From NCBI GenBank assembly GCA_030770545.1, contig CM061090.1, positions 14,976,501 to 15,040,500 of the forward strand: 64,000 nucleotides of DNA. Reading direction: 5' to 3'. Shown here piece after piece: positions 44,161 to 54,720 of the stretch (position 1 is its first letter; every line of letters begins with the position of its first letter). Both the position numbers and the translations under genes were made by a program. This stretch comes from Macropodus opercularis (taxonomy: Eukaryota > Chordata > Actinopteri > Anabantiformes > Osphronemidae). Under the pieces are notes generated by a model. It saw nothing but the letters and a program-made list of their open reading frames with translations, searched no databases and was not told the DNA's origin.

Positions 44161-44215
44161 TAAGATTAGATGAAACTTTAATGATCCCTGTCGGGAAAAT
44201 GGGTCGTCGCACTAG
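44161..44215 (+). mobile_element. Interspersed repeat tail relic (TTTAATGATCCC type)
   Basis: GATTAGATGAAACTTTAATGATCCC followed by CGGGAAAATGGGTCG matches the motif pattern seen at the 3' ends of abundant fish retroelement copies (ACTTTATTGATCCC then GGGAAATT). Only the tail is recognisable. Confidence 0.5.
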
Positions 44216-44498
44216 CGAAAAATAGCGCGACTACAGAACACGCCAAATATTACGGAAGAAAGGCAGCACATTTGGAACTAATCAAACAAATATAACATTC
44301 AACTTAAGGAACCATGTTTGGGCTGAAGCTCAACAATGCACACGAGATAACGGCACTGACAGTGGATGTGATTCTTGAAAATACGCTGTACTCATTTAAA
44401 AACAGCAATTTTTGCACCGTTTACCTGCTTAAAATTCACAAAAGGAGATAAAGTAAAGGGAAGATGTCACCGGACGTCATAGGCCCTAAAACCCGCCC

Positions 44499-44523
44499 AT
44501 CTGTCTATCTATCTATCTATCTG

Positions 44524-44613
<90 letters not shown>

Positions 44614-44622
44614 AATCTATCA

Positions 44623-44665
<43 letters not shown>

Positions 44666-44666
44666 A

Positions 44667-44741
<75 letters not shown>

Positions 44742-44742
44742 A

Positions 44743-44835
<93 letters not shown>

Positions 44836-44852
44836 ACTGTCTGTCTGTCTGT
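44499..44852 (+). repeat. (TCTA)n tetranucleotide array, about 354 bp
   Basis: The array is nearly uninterrupted TCTA. Variants are CTGT units at both ends and four TCAA units (CAAT at 44613, 44621, 44665 and 44741), all kept in register. It is a highly unstable microsatellite class, and its true length may be collapsed in an assembly. Confidence 0.98.
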
Positions 44853-47125
44853 CCCTCGTCAACCTTTCCTTCCCTACGTCTTCAGCACCAGCTCTTCCCT
44901 ATTACATGGTTCCATCAAGCGTCTGCCACGGCTCCAGTGAGGAGCCACGCAGCTATCCAAGTGAACATAATCAATTCCTCCTTCAATGGAGCACAATGCG
45001 ACCATTACAGCCCCTCACTCTGCCATCCATCCTGCTGCTGCTCGCTGCAGCAGCATCTGGCTGCGCCACACAGATGGGCCTCTGCTCTGCCATGAAATGA
45101 GATTGGCTTGTGCGTGTGTGGACGCGCGTGCTGTACGTACAGTGCTGTGCGCGTGCTATCGAGCAGGTGAAGGTGATGACGGCGTGTGATACACTCTGCT
45201 GGGTTACATGTGACAGTCACTGCGAGACAAACTGGCGTGGATCGGCGTTTCAGCGTGTCAGACTGAAGGTCGCTCCGCTGCCTGCCCGTGTCGATCACTC
45301 ACAACGCCGCTAAAGGAGAACAATGATAATATTGATGCGTTTGCATGTTGTCAGGGTGTCCTGCTCATCTTCATGCAGTCAGCGGAGTTGGAGAAATCAG
45401 GGCTTGTTTTGTTCTCCTCTGAAGAAACCGTTTGATGCTGTTTCATGCTGCTACTCCTGCCGTTTTTAAATGTTCTGAGCTGGAGAAGCTATCATAACAA
45501 TTTTGCATTTGTTCCTTTTATACTTTTATTTTCATGTTTTTTCTTATCACAGACTCGTGACAGTGAACAGTGAAGGGAAAAGCAGAATAGTGCTGCTGCT
45601 GGATGTCCAGGCAGACGTCGTGTCCAAACCCAGGTGCCTGCGCTGACCCCTGTCCATGTGACACCTCAGGTGCCTCAGTCATCTCTGAGCGAAGGAGGCA
45701 GCGCTGTCACGGTCTTCTGACGAGCGACGGGTGCTGCGTACTTAGCTCGCTGCCCAGAAACTGATACATATAATTACGGCAGATAAACGCAGGGCGAAAT
45801 AGTGGGGTGGCTGACGCGACGATGTTTGCTCTGAACAGCCGCTGTCAAAGAGCAGGGAAACAAGGCGTGGTGGAAATAGGCACCGAGGAAATTAGTGCTG
45901 GAATTCACTTTTTGGGGACGCGAGGGGAGAAAACGCCAAAAGAAGAGACAAAGGGACATAAATATCAGAGGAAGGACGCAAATGTGCGTTTAATAAAATT
46001 CAACTAAAGGATTTCTCCAGCATTTCGTCCAAAGCTTTGCAGCCAATGTTGTTTCATTATACTGTGCTGTATCATATTTGTTATCTTCCACAGGATGAGC
46101 GTTTGTCAAACCAAAGTGTGTAGCTCACACACTCCAAAAACAGAGCTTCCCCTGTTGTTTTGGAAGCGACTCAGCAACAAATCAGACGCGAATCAAACAT
46201 CTGTGCTTTTGCAAATTGTCTTGGAAACCTTTATGTCAACACGGAAGATGTTAAATGTACGACCTTTGATTCGCGGAGGGTCTGTCGCCACGTTCGGAGT
46301 GAAGCTCACTGTAGGACACGTTTCCTGTCCAAACTGCGAGGAGGGATTAAAAATGGAGTCTGGGAACAACACGCTGTCAAAGCAATTTCTCCGAGACAAC
46401 GGACAGTCTTTGAAGACACCATGTGCCTGTTCTGGCCTGGAGAATACTGATGTGCGAGTAAAAGAGGTCGTCTGTGTCAACCCGACGTGACCATCACTTA
46501 ACGGAGGAGCTGCTCTAAGACACCACTTATCACCCATTTACAACCCAGTCCTGTCATCTCTCCTGCAGCAGACGCGTGTGTAAAACTGAATTCAAACTCG
46601 ATAATGTCTGAATGTCACGGCTAAAGCTCTTGACACGCCGTCATTAAACCTGACCTCATTGTTCCCGTTGAATCCTTGTGCGCCCTCACGTTGCAAACGT
46701 AAGTGTTTCCCGTCTCTGGAACCGACTGTCCCTCGTGTGATTAGGGAAGCAAAATCTGTGGAAGCCCCCAAATCCAAATTTTTCTATTTTCACTTCCTGG
46801 CAGGGGAGTTTATCAGTTTCTTCTTCTGCCTCAGCTCAGACAGCTTTACTGTAGAAAGCTACTGTTGGGAGCGCGATGGGGGCCACACTTCCTGCCTGGC
46901 TTATGATTATAGCGATGATGATGATTATTTTGATTTATTTATGTATGTATTTATTTTTGTGTTTCAGCTCTGACACGTTTAAAGGTGTAACTGCAGACCT
47001 ACTCTATAGCAGGTGTCATACTCACTGAGAAGCATCTGGAATCAAAACATGTGAAATGTGTCTGCTTTTACTACTTTTTTGCCATTTGGATTTCTTTGGG
47101 TCCGGTTATCTGGTGCAGCTGAGAT

Positions 47126-47180
47126 ATTCAAGATTCAAAACTTTATTAGTCCCAGAGCTGAATAGATTTGCCAAAAAACA
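47126..47180 (+). mobile_element. Interspersed repeat tail relic (TTTATTAGTCCC type)
   Basis: TTCAAGATTCAAAACTTTATTAGTCCCAGAG followed by a degraded GGGAAATTTGCC-like segment is the same class of fish repeat tail as at 44161, more degraded. The flanking CpG-rich sequence to 47480 may belong to the same insertion, but I cannot prove it. Confidence 0.45.
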
Positions 47181-47579
47181 AGGGAGGTGAGAAGTTGTCC
47201 AGCTTACTGGCCTCTGGGACTCTCGTCTCTCCCGTGGAGCTCTTGACGTTGCTCCTCTGTCCAGCCTGCCACACGGAGCATTCGAGGGGAGTTCAGACAG
47301 CGTCGTCCTCTCAGCCGCAGCATGTAGCGCGTTGACTTCGCCGCGCAGCAACCAGCTCATCCCGTTGCCTGAAATAGAGCCTGCAGGAGTCCGCGGCCGT
47401 GCCTGACTCAGCAGCTGCTGCCAGAGAACCTTCGCAGCACCGTCCCTATGATGCCTTGTTACTTCTGTTTCCACGGCCTTAACTGAAACATGCGCAGAAT
47501 CACGTTAATCATGCTTTTAGGAGTTTAGAAGCAAATGTTGTAGGGAAGTAAAATAAAATACTGCTATTAGTTAAGGCTA

Positions 47580-47850
47580 ATGTACATTTGGAGCCCAGAC
47601 GCGCTCAGTGAAAAGTTTTTTCATTATGCTGATATAAACCTCCAGGTGTCATTAAGCTCTGCTCAGAATGTATTCGCATTCGGTGCATCAGCATAATTTG
47701 TTGTTTTGCCACTTAGCAGAGTCAAAACAAAAGGAGCTATTAAGCTTTGAGTTTGACTCAGAGTTGGGTCCATTTCAGCGACAGCCGACTGCTCACATAA
47801 CATGAAGCGGAGGAAACGTCGTTGCTATGGTTACCTGCAGTTTAATATAC
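47580..47850. promoter_or_regulatory. Candidate conserved noncoding element F
   Basis: ATTATGCTGAT at 47623-47633 and its exact reverse complement at 47687-47697 flank a single-copy core with GTGTCATTAAGC. GTTGCTATGGTTACC at about 47821, a near match to the RFX X-box, closes the block. Confidence 0.35.
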
Positions 47851-48539
47851 TCGCACTGATTGAACAGTAGTTTAGATACTGTGCAACTTTATGATATAGT
47901 GTTATGTTAAATGGTCCCTGGCCGGCCGATGTGGAAAAGTATTCTCAGGCCAAATATCCTCCTCCTCAGAGGCTCGCTCTGCCTGAATACGCTCACAGGA
48001 GACAAATGGACACAACGAATGAGTGAGTGTTTACATTGCTTATCTCTGCTACAGTGAGACCTTGTTGCCACCGGAACCGAAAGCTCTCCGCTAAAGTAGT
48101 CGACGGGCACAAAGGTCTGCAGTTCCCCCGCTGTGCTTCAGGACGGCTGTTGTTTCTGTCGACTCCTTGAACAGAGAAGCTGCCTTTTCGGACGCATCGC
48201 CGCGTGATTCTGTCTTGGCTCGCTCCTCACGTTTCGACGTCCACGTTGGCGCCGCCGAATCACAACCGTCGCGTTTAGCCGCACGCGGGCACCTGAATGC
48301 CTGGAAGAAGTTTCTTTTTCTGTTAGCCCACAAAAAGCGCATCTCCACCTTGAGTAGAGTCACGCTCTCTGCAGATGAATATACATATAAAAGCGAAATG
48401 TCAGAGTTCGCAACGTGGGCTGTCTCTGATTAGCGACGGTCCTCGTAGTGTGGCCATGTGGCTTTGAAGGTGTCACCAGGAGGAAATGATTTCTCTTGGA
48501 GACTGCTTTTCATTTCTCCCAGCCCTTGTGCACTAAAGG

Positions 48540-48700
48540 TAAGTATTAAAGATAAGTGGCTTATCCTGATTAGCGCTTAATAACTAAGAGGTGTCATAAT
48601 TAAATTTCTATCAATCACGGCCCTCCGCCTCTAACAAATGTCTGACTCATCATGCAAATTAATAAGTAATATTCTCAGACAAAATTGGGCTATTAACCAG
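48540..48700. promoter_or_regulatory. Candidate enhancer with GATA, PBX/HOX, AP-1 and POU sites
   Basis: Within about 110 bases lie an inverted GATA pair GATAAG-TGG-CTTATC (48551-48565), CTGATTAGCGC, a PBX/HOX composite ATCAATCA (48610-48617), an AP-1 site TGACTCA (48643-48649) and a perfect POU octamer ATGCAAAT (48652-48659) continuing into TAATAAG. The spacing and quality of motifs make this the best enhancer candidate in the window. Activity is inference. Confidence 0.4.
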
Positions 48701-51011
48701 TGGTACACGCTCTATCTTGCTCAGCTCGGTGCTGCTTAATTGTGAGTGTGTGGTCCGCGCGCGTGTTTAAAACAAGCCCGTGTGTGTGTCGTATAACTGC
48801 AGCGACTCACACCTTATGTGTTTTTTCCTTAGTCTGTCTTCAGGAACGCTGTCATGCTTCGGGCTTGTTGAGCTGCGGATGTCAAACATGAGTAATGCCG
48901 GCAAAATAAACAACATGGTCCTCAGCAACCTCTTCATTGTGAAAAAACAACAACTGAGCAAACACCTACAGTCATTACAGCTGGAAAGTTAGAACACACT
49001 TATTAGAGGAGAAAAAGTGAAAGTGCTGCTGACTGAGGGCTCAGGAGCACGCAGGAATGAAGAGCAGAGAGAAAATAGGACACGAAAATATCAATATGAG
49101 ATATGAACGATGGTGGGTGCACCCTCCCTTTAAAATGCTGGTGGCAGGAGCCACTCAATATTCATCGATTAGAGACGCTGCGTCGGCGGGAGAGAGAGCT
49201 GATGCGCAGTGAGAGTGCTCCTCATCGAGTTCCTCGTGTTTTTCTAACCCTGCAAATTAGTTCTTTTGTCTACAAGGCAATTTATTTCGGAGATAAAACA
49301 GCCTGTGGTTAATCCAGAACCCGGCAGCGCCTTTTGCCTTTGTTTTTGTTTTGATTTTGTCTCTGCTTATGCACAGAGTGTAAATTAAGGTAAACTTGCA
49401 GTCGGCCTGACCCTGATTCGTTGCACTCTTCAGCTGCTAAAAGAGGAACTTTCAAAAGACAGATGAGACGTAGCCGGTCTTTGCTTAACCTCCATTGTAG
49501 CTGCAGCAGGTGAAGGTGCAGCTTCATCTCAGGTGCGTCTCCCTTTACTGTCATTGACTGTTCCCTGGCTCTATTATCAGTTTCAAGAGCCTCTTTAGCC
49601 CACTCACCGGATAATATAAAGCAGCTATACCTATTCACAACCACTTCCACGTGTAAAATCTACATACTGTAGGTCCCAGAGGAGAGAGAGGAGGGGAGGC
49701 AGAGGAAGGCTCTGCCCAGCAGGTTGCTCCTGCGAGAGAGGAGGAATTCAGCTTCATCTTCCTTTGATTATGGCTGGATGTTGGCGCTCTGTCTGTGTCC
49801 GCCAGCTAAGCCCATCAGCCGCCTTTCCTTCAGCAATCTGCTGCTCCGCTTCACAACACACATGAAAGCGTACATGCATCTACAGAGGACGGGCAGCGTC
49901 CATGAGTCTGAACGCACAGAATGCGCGAAACCACACGTACAAAAAAAGACACTTTTCTCCCTGACTTATCAGTTGCTGCGTTTCAAAGCGACCAATCTTC
50001 GCTTTCACATGAAAGGAGGAACTTTCACACCTTCCACCTGCTCGGTTCCTGTCTCCTGTTCGCTCTCTCTGTATTATCTCTCTTGATTGCACTTGTGCCA
50101 TCTGCTAGATTAATTGATCAAAAAGGCTCAGAATGTTCCTCGACGTTTGGGTGATTGAATTGGGGACAGCCGGAGCCTTCATATTTTTCACCCCCAGCTT
50201 CCCGCGCCCCTCTGCCACTTTCGCATTCGCCTCGTCTGTCTCTTCTTTGCGCGCGTTCTGCCTTTTTCATTGTGGCTCCTGTCTTTTATATCCCTCTCCA
50301 TTTTAACACCTACACGCTGGGTAATATTCCAGATAGTATATCACACAGGAGGAAAAAACACATTTATGCAGCGAGGGAAAAAAAGCCTCCATCTGTAAAA
50401 AAAAAAAAAAAAGAAGAAAAAAGAATTGAGTGTTGGGAAAGTTGAAAATCTTAAACTTCAGGCTTCAAAGATAAAACATCATTTGTTTTCTTTTTTTTTA
50501 AGGTATCCATAAAGTGTTGCGCATCATTACAGGCTTGTTCTTTTCTAGAGCACGGAGGAGACACAAAGAGCCCCTGTGGCAAATCAAAATGTCAATAAAA
50601 GACCTTGAATCGAGAAGAACTGGGACAGCCATGTGTTGTGTATTGGCATGTGCACTGAAGCATACGCGTCTTTCTTTCCAGACGGGTTTTACAAACGCGC
50701 CCGCAACAGTCAGACTTGGTTAAACTATTGTTTTCCTGCCAGATAACCCTGCTGTGAGCATCCATGTAGCACAGGGCTCCTCTATCAACCGGACCTAAGA
50801 GAGAGGGAGACAGCGAGCGCCACGCTGGGCTGCCTGCGCGCTGCAGCGGCCAGTCAGAGTCAAACGTCCACAGATAATTTACGTTACACATCTCAGACGT
50901 TCAGCCGATGCCCGGAGACGACGGCAGCTGCTGATGTGGTGAGGAGCCGTTCAGCATGTGACCTTGTTCGCGTTGTCTTGGGAATTGGATTTGTGGGCAT
51001 GAGACGCTCAG

Positions 51012-51037
51012 GTGTGTGTGTGTGTGTGTGTGTGTGT
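51012..51037 (+). repeat. (GT)13 microsatellite
   Basis: A perfect GT run. Confidence 0.95.
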
Positions 51038-52549
51038 AGGGTTAACGCAACTTCAACAAGGTTATAATTTCCCCATTTTTAGCTGAAGCTGTCAGAAAGG
51101 TACTAAATCTAGTATATGTGTAATATTAAGGTCACAGTGGGGGCTGGAGTCGTACTGAAGCACCTAATAATGGAGTCGCGTGAGGTGTTATATTTATTAC
51201 GTATATGTCATATTAGACTTCACAGGTTTACCTAATAAACTGGCCAGTCAATCTGTGTATTGCTGATATTAACAACCAACATATCTTTTATTTTTAGAAT
51301 ATATACAACAACTGGTATAGACCCATACTAAGGCTCAGCTTTGTCCACATTTATTTGAATTTTTGGTATATGTTATGTCATTTCCATGTGTATCTGTCTT
51401 AGCCCCTGCGTTACAGAAGATCGTTATGCTGAAATTGCAGAGCTACACTTCTCACTTCTCAGCACATTTTCTCATCCAGTCAGCCTGAAGCATGTACATT
51501 ATGCTTTTTGTATAACAGACATCATATTTAATACCATATTGTGTATAAGCGACAATAACATTTACAAGGACAAATTGGCTGCTGTCTTCGTTTGGTGTAG
51601 GACAGACAGGCGTTAGAAATGCCTGCACAGACGTTCCTGGAAGAAGAAGCCCCCACGGAGTCCAACTCCCCCGACCGGCTGCAGGATAAAACAAAGAAAC
51701 CAGCCAGAGCTTCACAACAGGTTAAAAACCCTTTCATTTCATTGAATGTTTGCTGTGTTTTGAACTATAAAACTTTGCTGAAAGAGGACAAAGAGACTAG
51801 GAGATAAATTCTGTGGATGACAACTTGTCTCCTTACTTTTCTAACTTTCTGGGAAACGTGCTTGTTCCTACATCCTACATGGGGCTGTCTAATATCATGG
51901 GAATAACGTATGCAAATTTCCATTTGGTTTGTTGTTTCCTTTCAAGTGGTGCCAATAAAAGTGCCACGTTCCTGACAGAACAAAAGCAAAATATGGGGCG
52001 TATCAAAGAAAGCGCAAATGTATGTAGTCAGGGCATCAATTTGCAAGTGACATGCAACGCGTGGTCTTCAAAACTCATTTGCAGACATGACTGTGAAGAC
52101 ATTCTCCATCAAGCGGCTTTGACGCTGCAGCTGAGGAGGGAGAAATCCGGCCTTATCTTCGCGAACATGCCAACCCAGCTTGACTGTGATCAGGAGAAAC
52201 AAAGACAATTGTAGACACAGAAGAAAAATTGTCCTGAAATAAGCCTGCAGGTTTGCTACTGATACTGATATAGCTGCTGCAGAAGGCGCACACACACGTG
52301 CAGTAAGACATAGAAAGAATCAAAAATAAATAAAAAAGAGAAGAGGCTAACTCCCAGAGATCAATAAGAAGTGTGTATTTGTGTATGTCTGTGCACATGA
52401 AAAGGAGAGAGAGAGAGAGAGAAATGTAATCAGTGTGTGTCTGAGGTTCCTCCAGAGCGAGGATTTGGGTCATTTGAAAGAATACAGCTGAATCAGCAAC
52501 ACTGCCACCACCGCTGAACTTAATCTACTGAAAAGTCCTGCAGGCGGAG

Positions 52550-52900
52550 GCTGAGTGAGAAAGAGAGGAAAGGAGGAAGTGAACAAAGGACAGAGGATGT
52601 CGCACATGGGAGGAGAGGGAGAAGGAAAGAAAAGCAAAGGAGAGGAGAACAGGAAACCGAAGGAGAGAGGGAGGGAGGGAGATAAGGCGATAGATATGGC
52701 CGGGGAGGGGGGGGGTGAAAAGAGATGGGGAGAGACAGAGGAGGCGAAAGGCAGTGGGTGAGAGATTTATCAGAGGAGACGGCAGGAGCGGGAGTGGAGA
52801 TGGAAAGAGAAGAAAGTCACATAAGAAGATAGAGGGAGGTAGAGAGAGGAGGGGAGGAGGGGAAGATATATGGAAGCCAAACAAGAGGGAGATAGAGAAA
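52550..52900 (+). repeat. Purine-rich (GA-rich) low-complexity tract
   Basis: About 350 bases are overwhelmingly A and G on the + strand, with few pyrimidine interruptions, including GGGAGGGAGGGAG near 52670 and a G9 near 52706. The open frames in it, on both strands, are by-products of the bias. Confidence 0.9.
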
Positions 52901-54382
52901 GCTCACCCACTGTCTGCTGCTGCCGCCGCTCACTCGCGGACTCCTCTCCCCATCAGATTAACAAGAAAAAGGGTAGAGAAGTCTAGATCCCTCCCTCCTC
53001 TCCTCCCTGCACCACCGCGCCACTCGTCTTCCTCTAAGAGCCGCTGCTCTGTGTCTTCCTGCAGCAGCTCTGGGCTCCAGGCCTGTTGCACCTTGGTCCT
53101 GAACGAGGATCAGGGAAAACCTAAACGCTCAGGCAGGAATTTCACTGCTGTAGGTTTAGCAGCTGAGTGAAATTCATCCCTAATTTTAATATTTATCTCT
53201 TTTTACTGCCCAGTATTGCACAGTTGGGAATCCTGTTTCTGTACATTAAAACCATTTTTTTTATTATATAATGTTTTTTGCCTCCTTTAGAAACCATACA
53301 TTTCATAAAAGCTCAAATATCCTTTGTCCAACAGAATCTTCTGATGCCGACTCGCTGAACACACTGCATTACCTTCTAAAGGTTCTGAACTAGGCTTGCT
53401 TCTCTAACCAATCACAGAAGGCCAATTATTTCTGGGTAACGACGTTTCTTTTTTTTTTTTTACATTCTTATTTATGGTAATTTTGCAATGACTAATGCAT
53501 GAAGGGCTGGGTGGAGTGTGCAGAGCAGAGGCTGGATTAATTTCAAGTCTCACGCGAACACAGCTGTGGCTTGTTCCCCAAAAGTTACATTTGAGCAGTC
53601 AAAGCTACAAACTAAGAGACGCATTACTGAACAGAGTGTCGCCCCCACACCTTTACTCAGAGTCGCTGTTCGCTCTGCCGTTGTCCCGGTGAGGGTCATG
53701 GAGCTGGAGCCTGTCCCGGCCGCTACACCATCACACGGCCTCCAACTCACCTGACTGCATGTCTACAGGAAGCTACAGTAAATCACGTCAAGCCTGGATA
53801 CAGTGGTACAGATTATATGCTAATGAAAAACGACACGTTAACAATCAACATTAAAGTTCTGAGCTACAGTTCACATGTCTGCTCCGTCTACGAGCCTTCT
53901 GCTGTGTGTGTAGGTTTGACTTACTCTTCAAGAAATAGAAAGTGTAAAATATCGTAAAGCCATGATTGAGTCAGTGATATTGTCAGCCAATATATAATAA
54001 TTTGTAGTACGTGGCTCACAAACTGCTCTTTGTGAATTTAATTTCAGTGAAATATCTGTGCGGAGGTGATATGTGCTGCTGCACCTACTATACGTGCGTG
54101 TGGGGAAAACACATTTTAAAAGCAGTGCTGACTGGCTTATTGGATTTGTAATCTGCTCAACAAAGTCTCCAAAGTAGGTAATAAGCAAAAGCAGGATGCA
54201 CTGCAACATTTCTGAATAGTGACATGACAACAGCTCACGCCTGCTCACCTGGAAAAGAAGCAGCCTGTGTTTTACTTCGCTTACATTCAATTAAATCGAG
54301 ATTTGCCGTCTTCAACCCAGCTCATGAACCACCCCCCCCACCACCACCATCTCCCGTCTCCCTCTCCAGTTCAGCGTGCACG

Positions 54383-54397
54383 CCACTAGATGGCAGG
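54383..54397 (+). promoter_or_regulatory. CTCF-like binding site
   Basis: CCACTAGATGGCAGG fits the vertebrate CTCF core CCDCYAGRKGGCRSY at 14 of 15 positions. It is the best match I noticed in the window. In a desert beside stim2 it could act as an insulator or loop anchor. Occupancy is inference. Confidence 0.5.
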
Positions 54398-54529
54398 CAT
54401 GCTATGCGCCGCAGCCGCCTCCGAGCGCCCCTGTCCCTCGGCTGAGCCTAATGGCGTGTGGCGGCTGGAGCCTGTGAGTAATGCCGCAGGAAAATGCATT
54501 CCATAACCTATTGTTCTTATTGGAAAAGA

Positions 54530-54660
54530 GGCGGAAGAGAGGAGAGGGACGCAAACAAAACAAACAAGAAGAGAGGGGAGATCGAGAGAGGGAAGCGGTG
54601 GTGGGAGAGGAGGAGGAGGAGGGGGAGGAGGAGGGGGAGAGGAGAGGATGAGTGACACCA
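54530..54660 (+). repeat. GAG-rich purine tract
   Basis: Imperfect GGA/GAG units with G5 runs form a purine-only stretch of over 100 bases. Confidence 0.85.
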
Positions 54661-54703
54661 GGCGAATGGCGTTGGTGAAGCTCGCACGGTCCAATCTTGT
54701 GAC

Positions 54704-54720
54704 GGGAGGGTGGGGGGGGG
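54704..54720 (+). other. G-quadruplex-capable motif
   Basis: GGG-A-GGG-T followed by nine G gives four G-tracts of three with one-base loops, a very stable quadruplex arrangement if the strand is exposed. Confidence 0.6.

Larger units (their letters stand above)
43301..47500. other. Intergenic sequence with repeats
   Basis: No coding exon is supported. It contains two short interspersed-repeat relics (44161 and 47126) and the large TCTA array. A 158-codon open frame across the array is produced by the 4-base periodicity and is not a gene. Confidence 0.7.
47501..52500. other. Intergenic sequence with regulatory-looking core
   Basis: No coding exon is supported. It includes candidate elements at 47.6-47.85 and 48.5-48.7 kb, a CpG-dense islet (48170-48300), a GT microsatellite (51012-51037), A-rich tracts near 50397 and a GA run near 52405. 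Confidence 0.6.

Noticed and set aside
44464..44940. 158-codon open frame of repeated YLSI
   Set aside because: It is produced by the TCTA tetranucleotide array, which reads as a 12-base, 4-residue period in every frame. There is no real coding sequence.
52525..53170. Long frames on both strands over the purine tract
   Set aside because: Low-complexity GA-rich sequence rarely forms stop codons; the peptides are Lys/Glu/Gly/Arg- or Ser/Pro/Leu-biased without structure.
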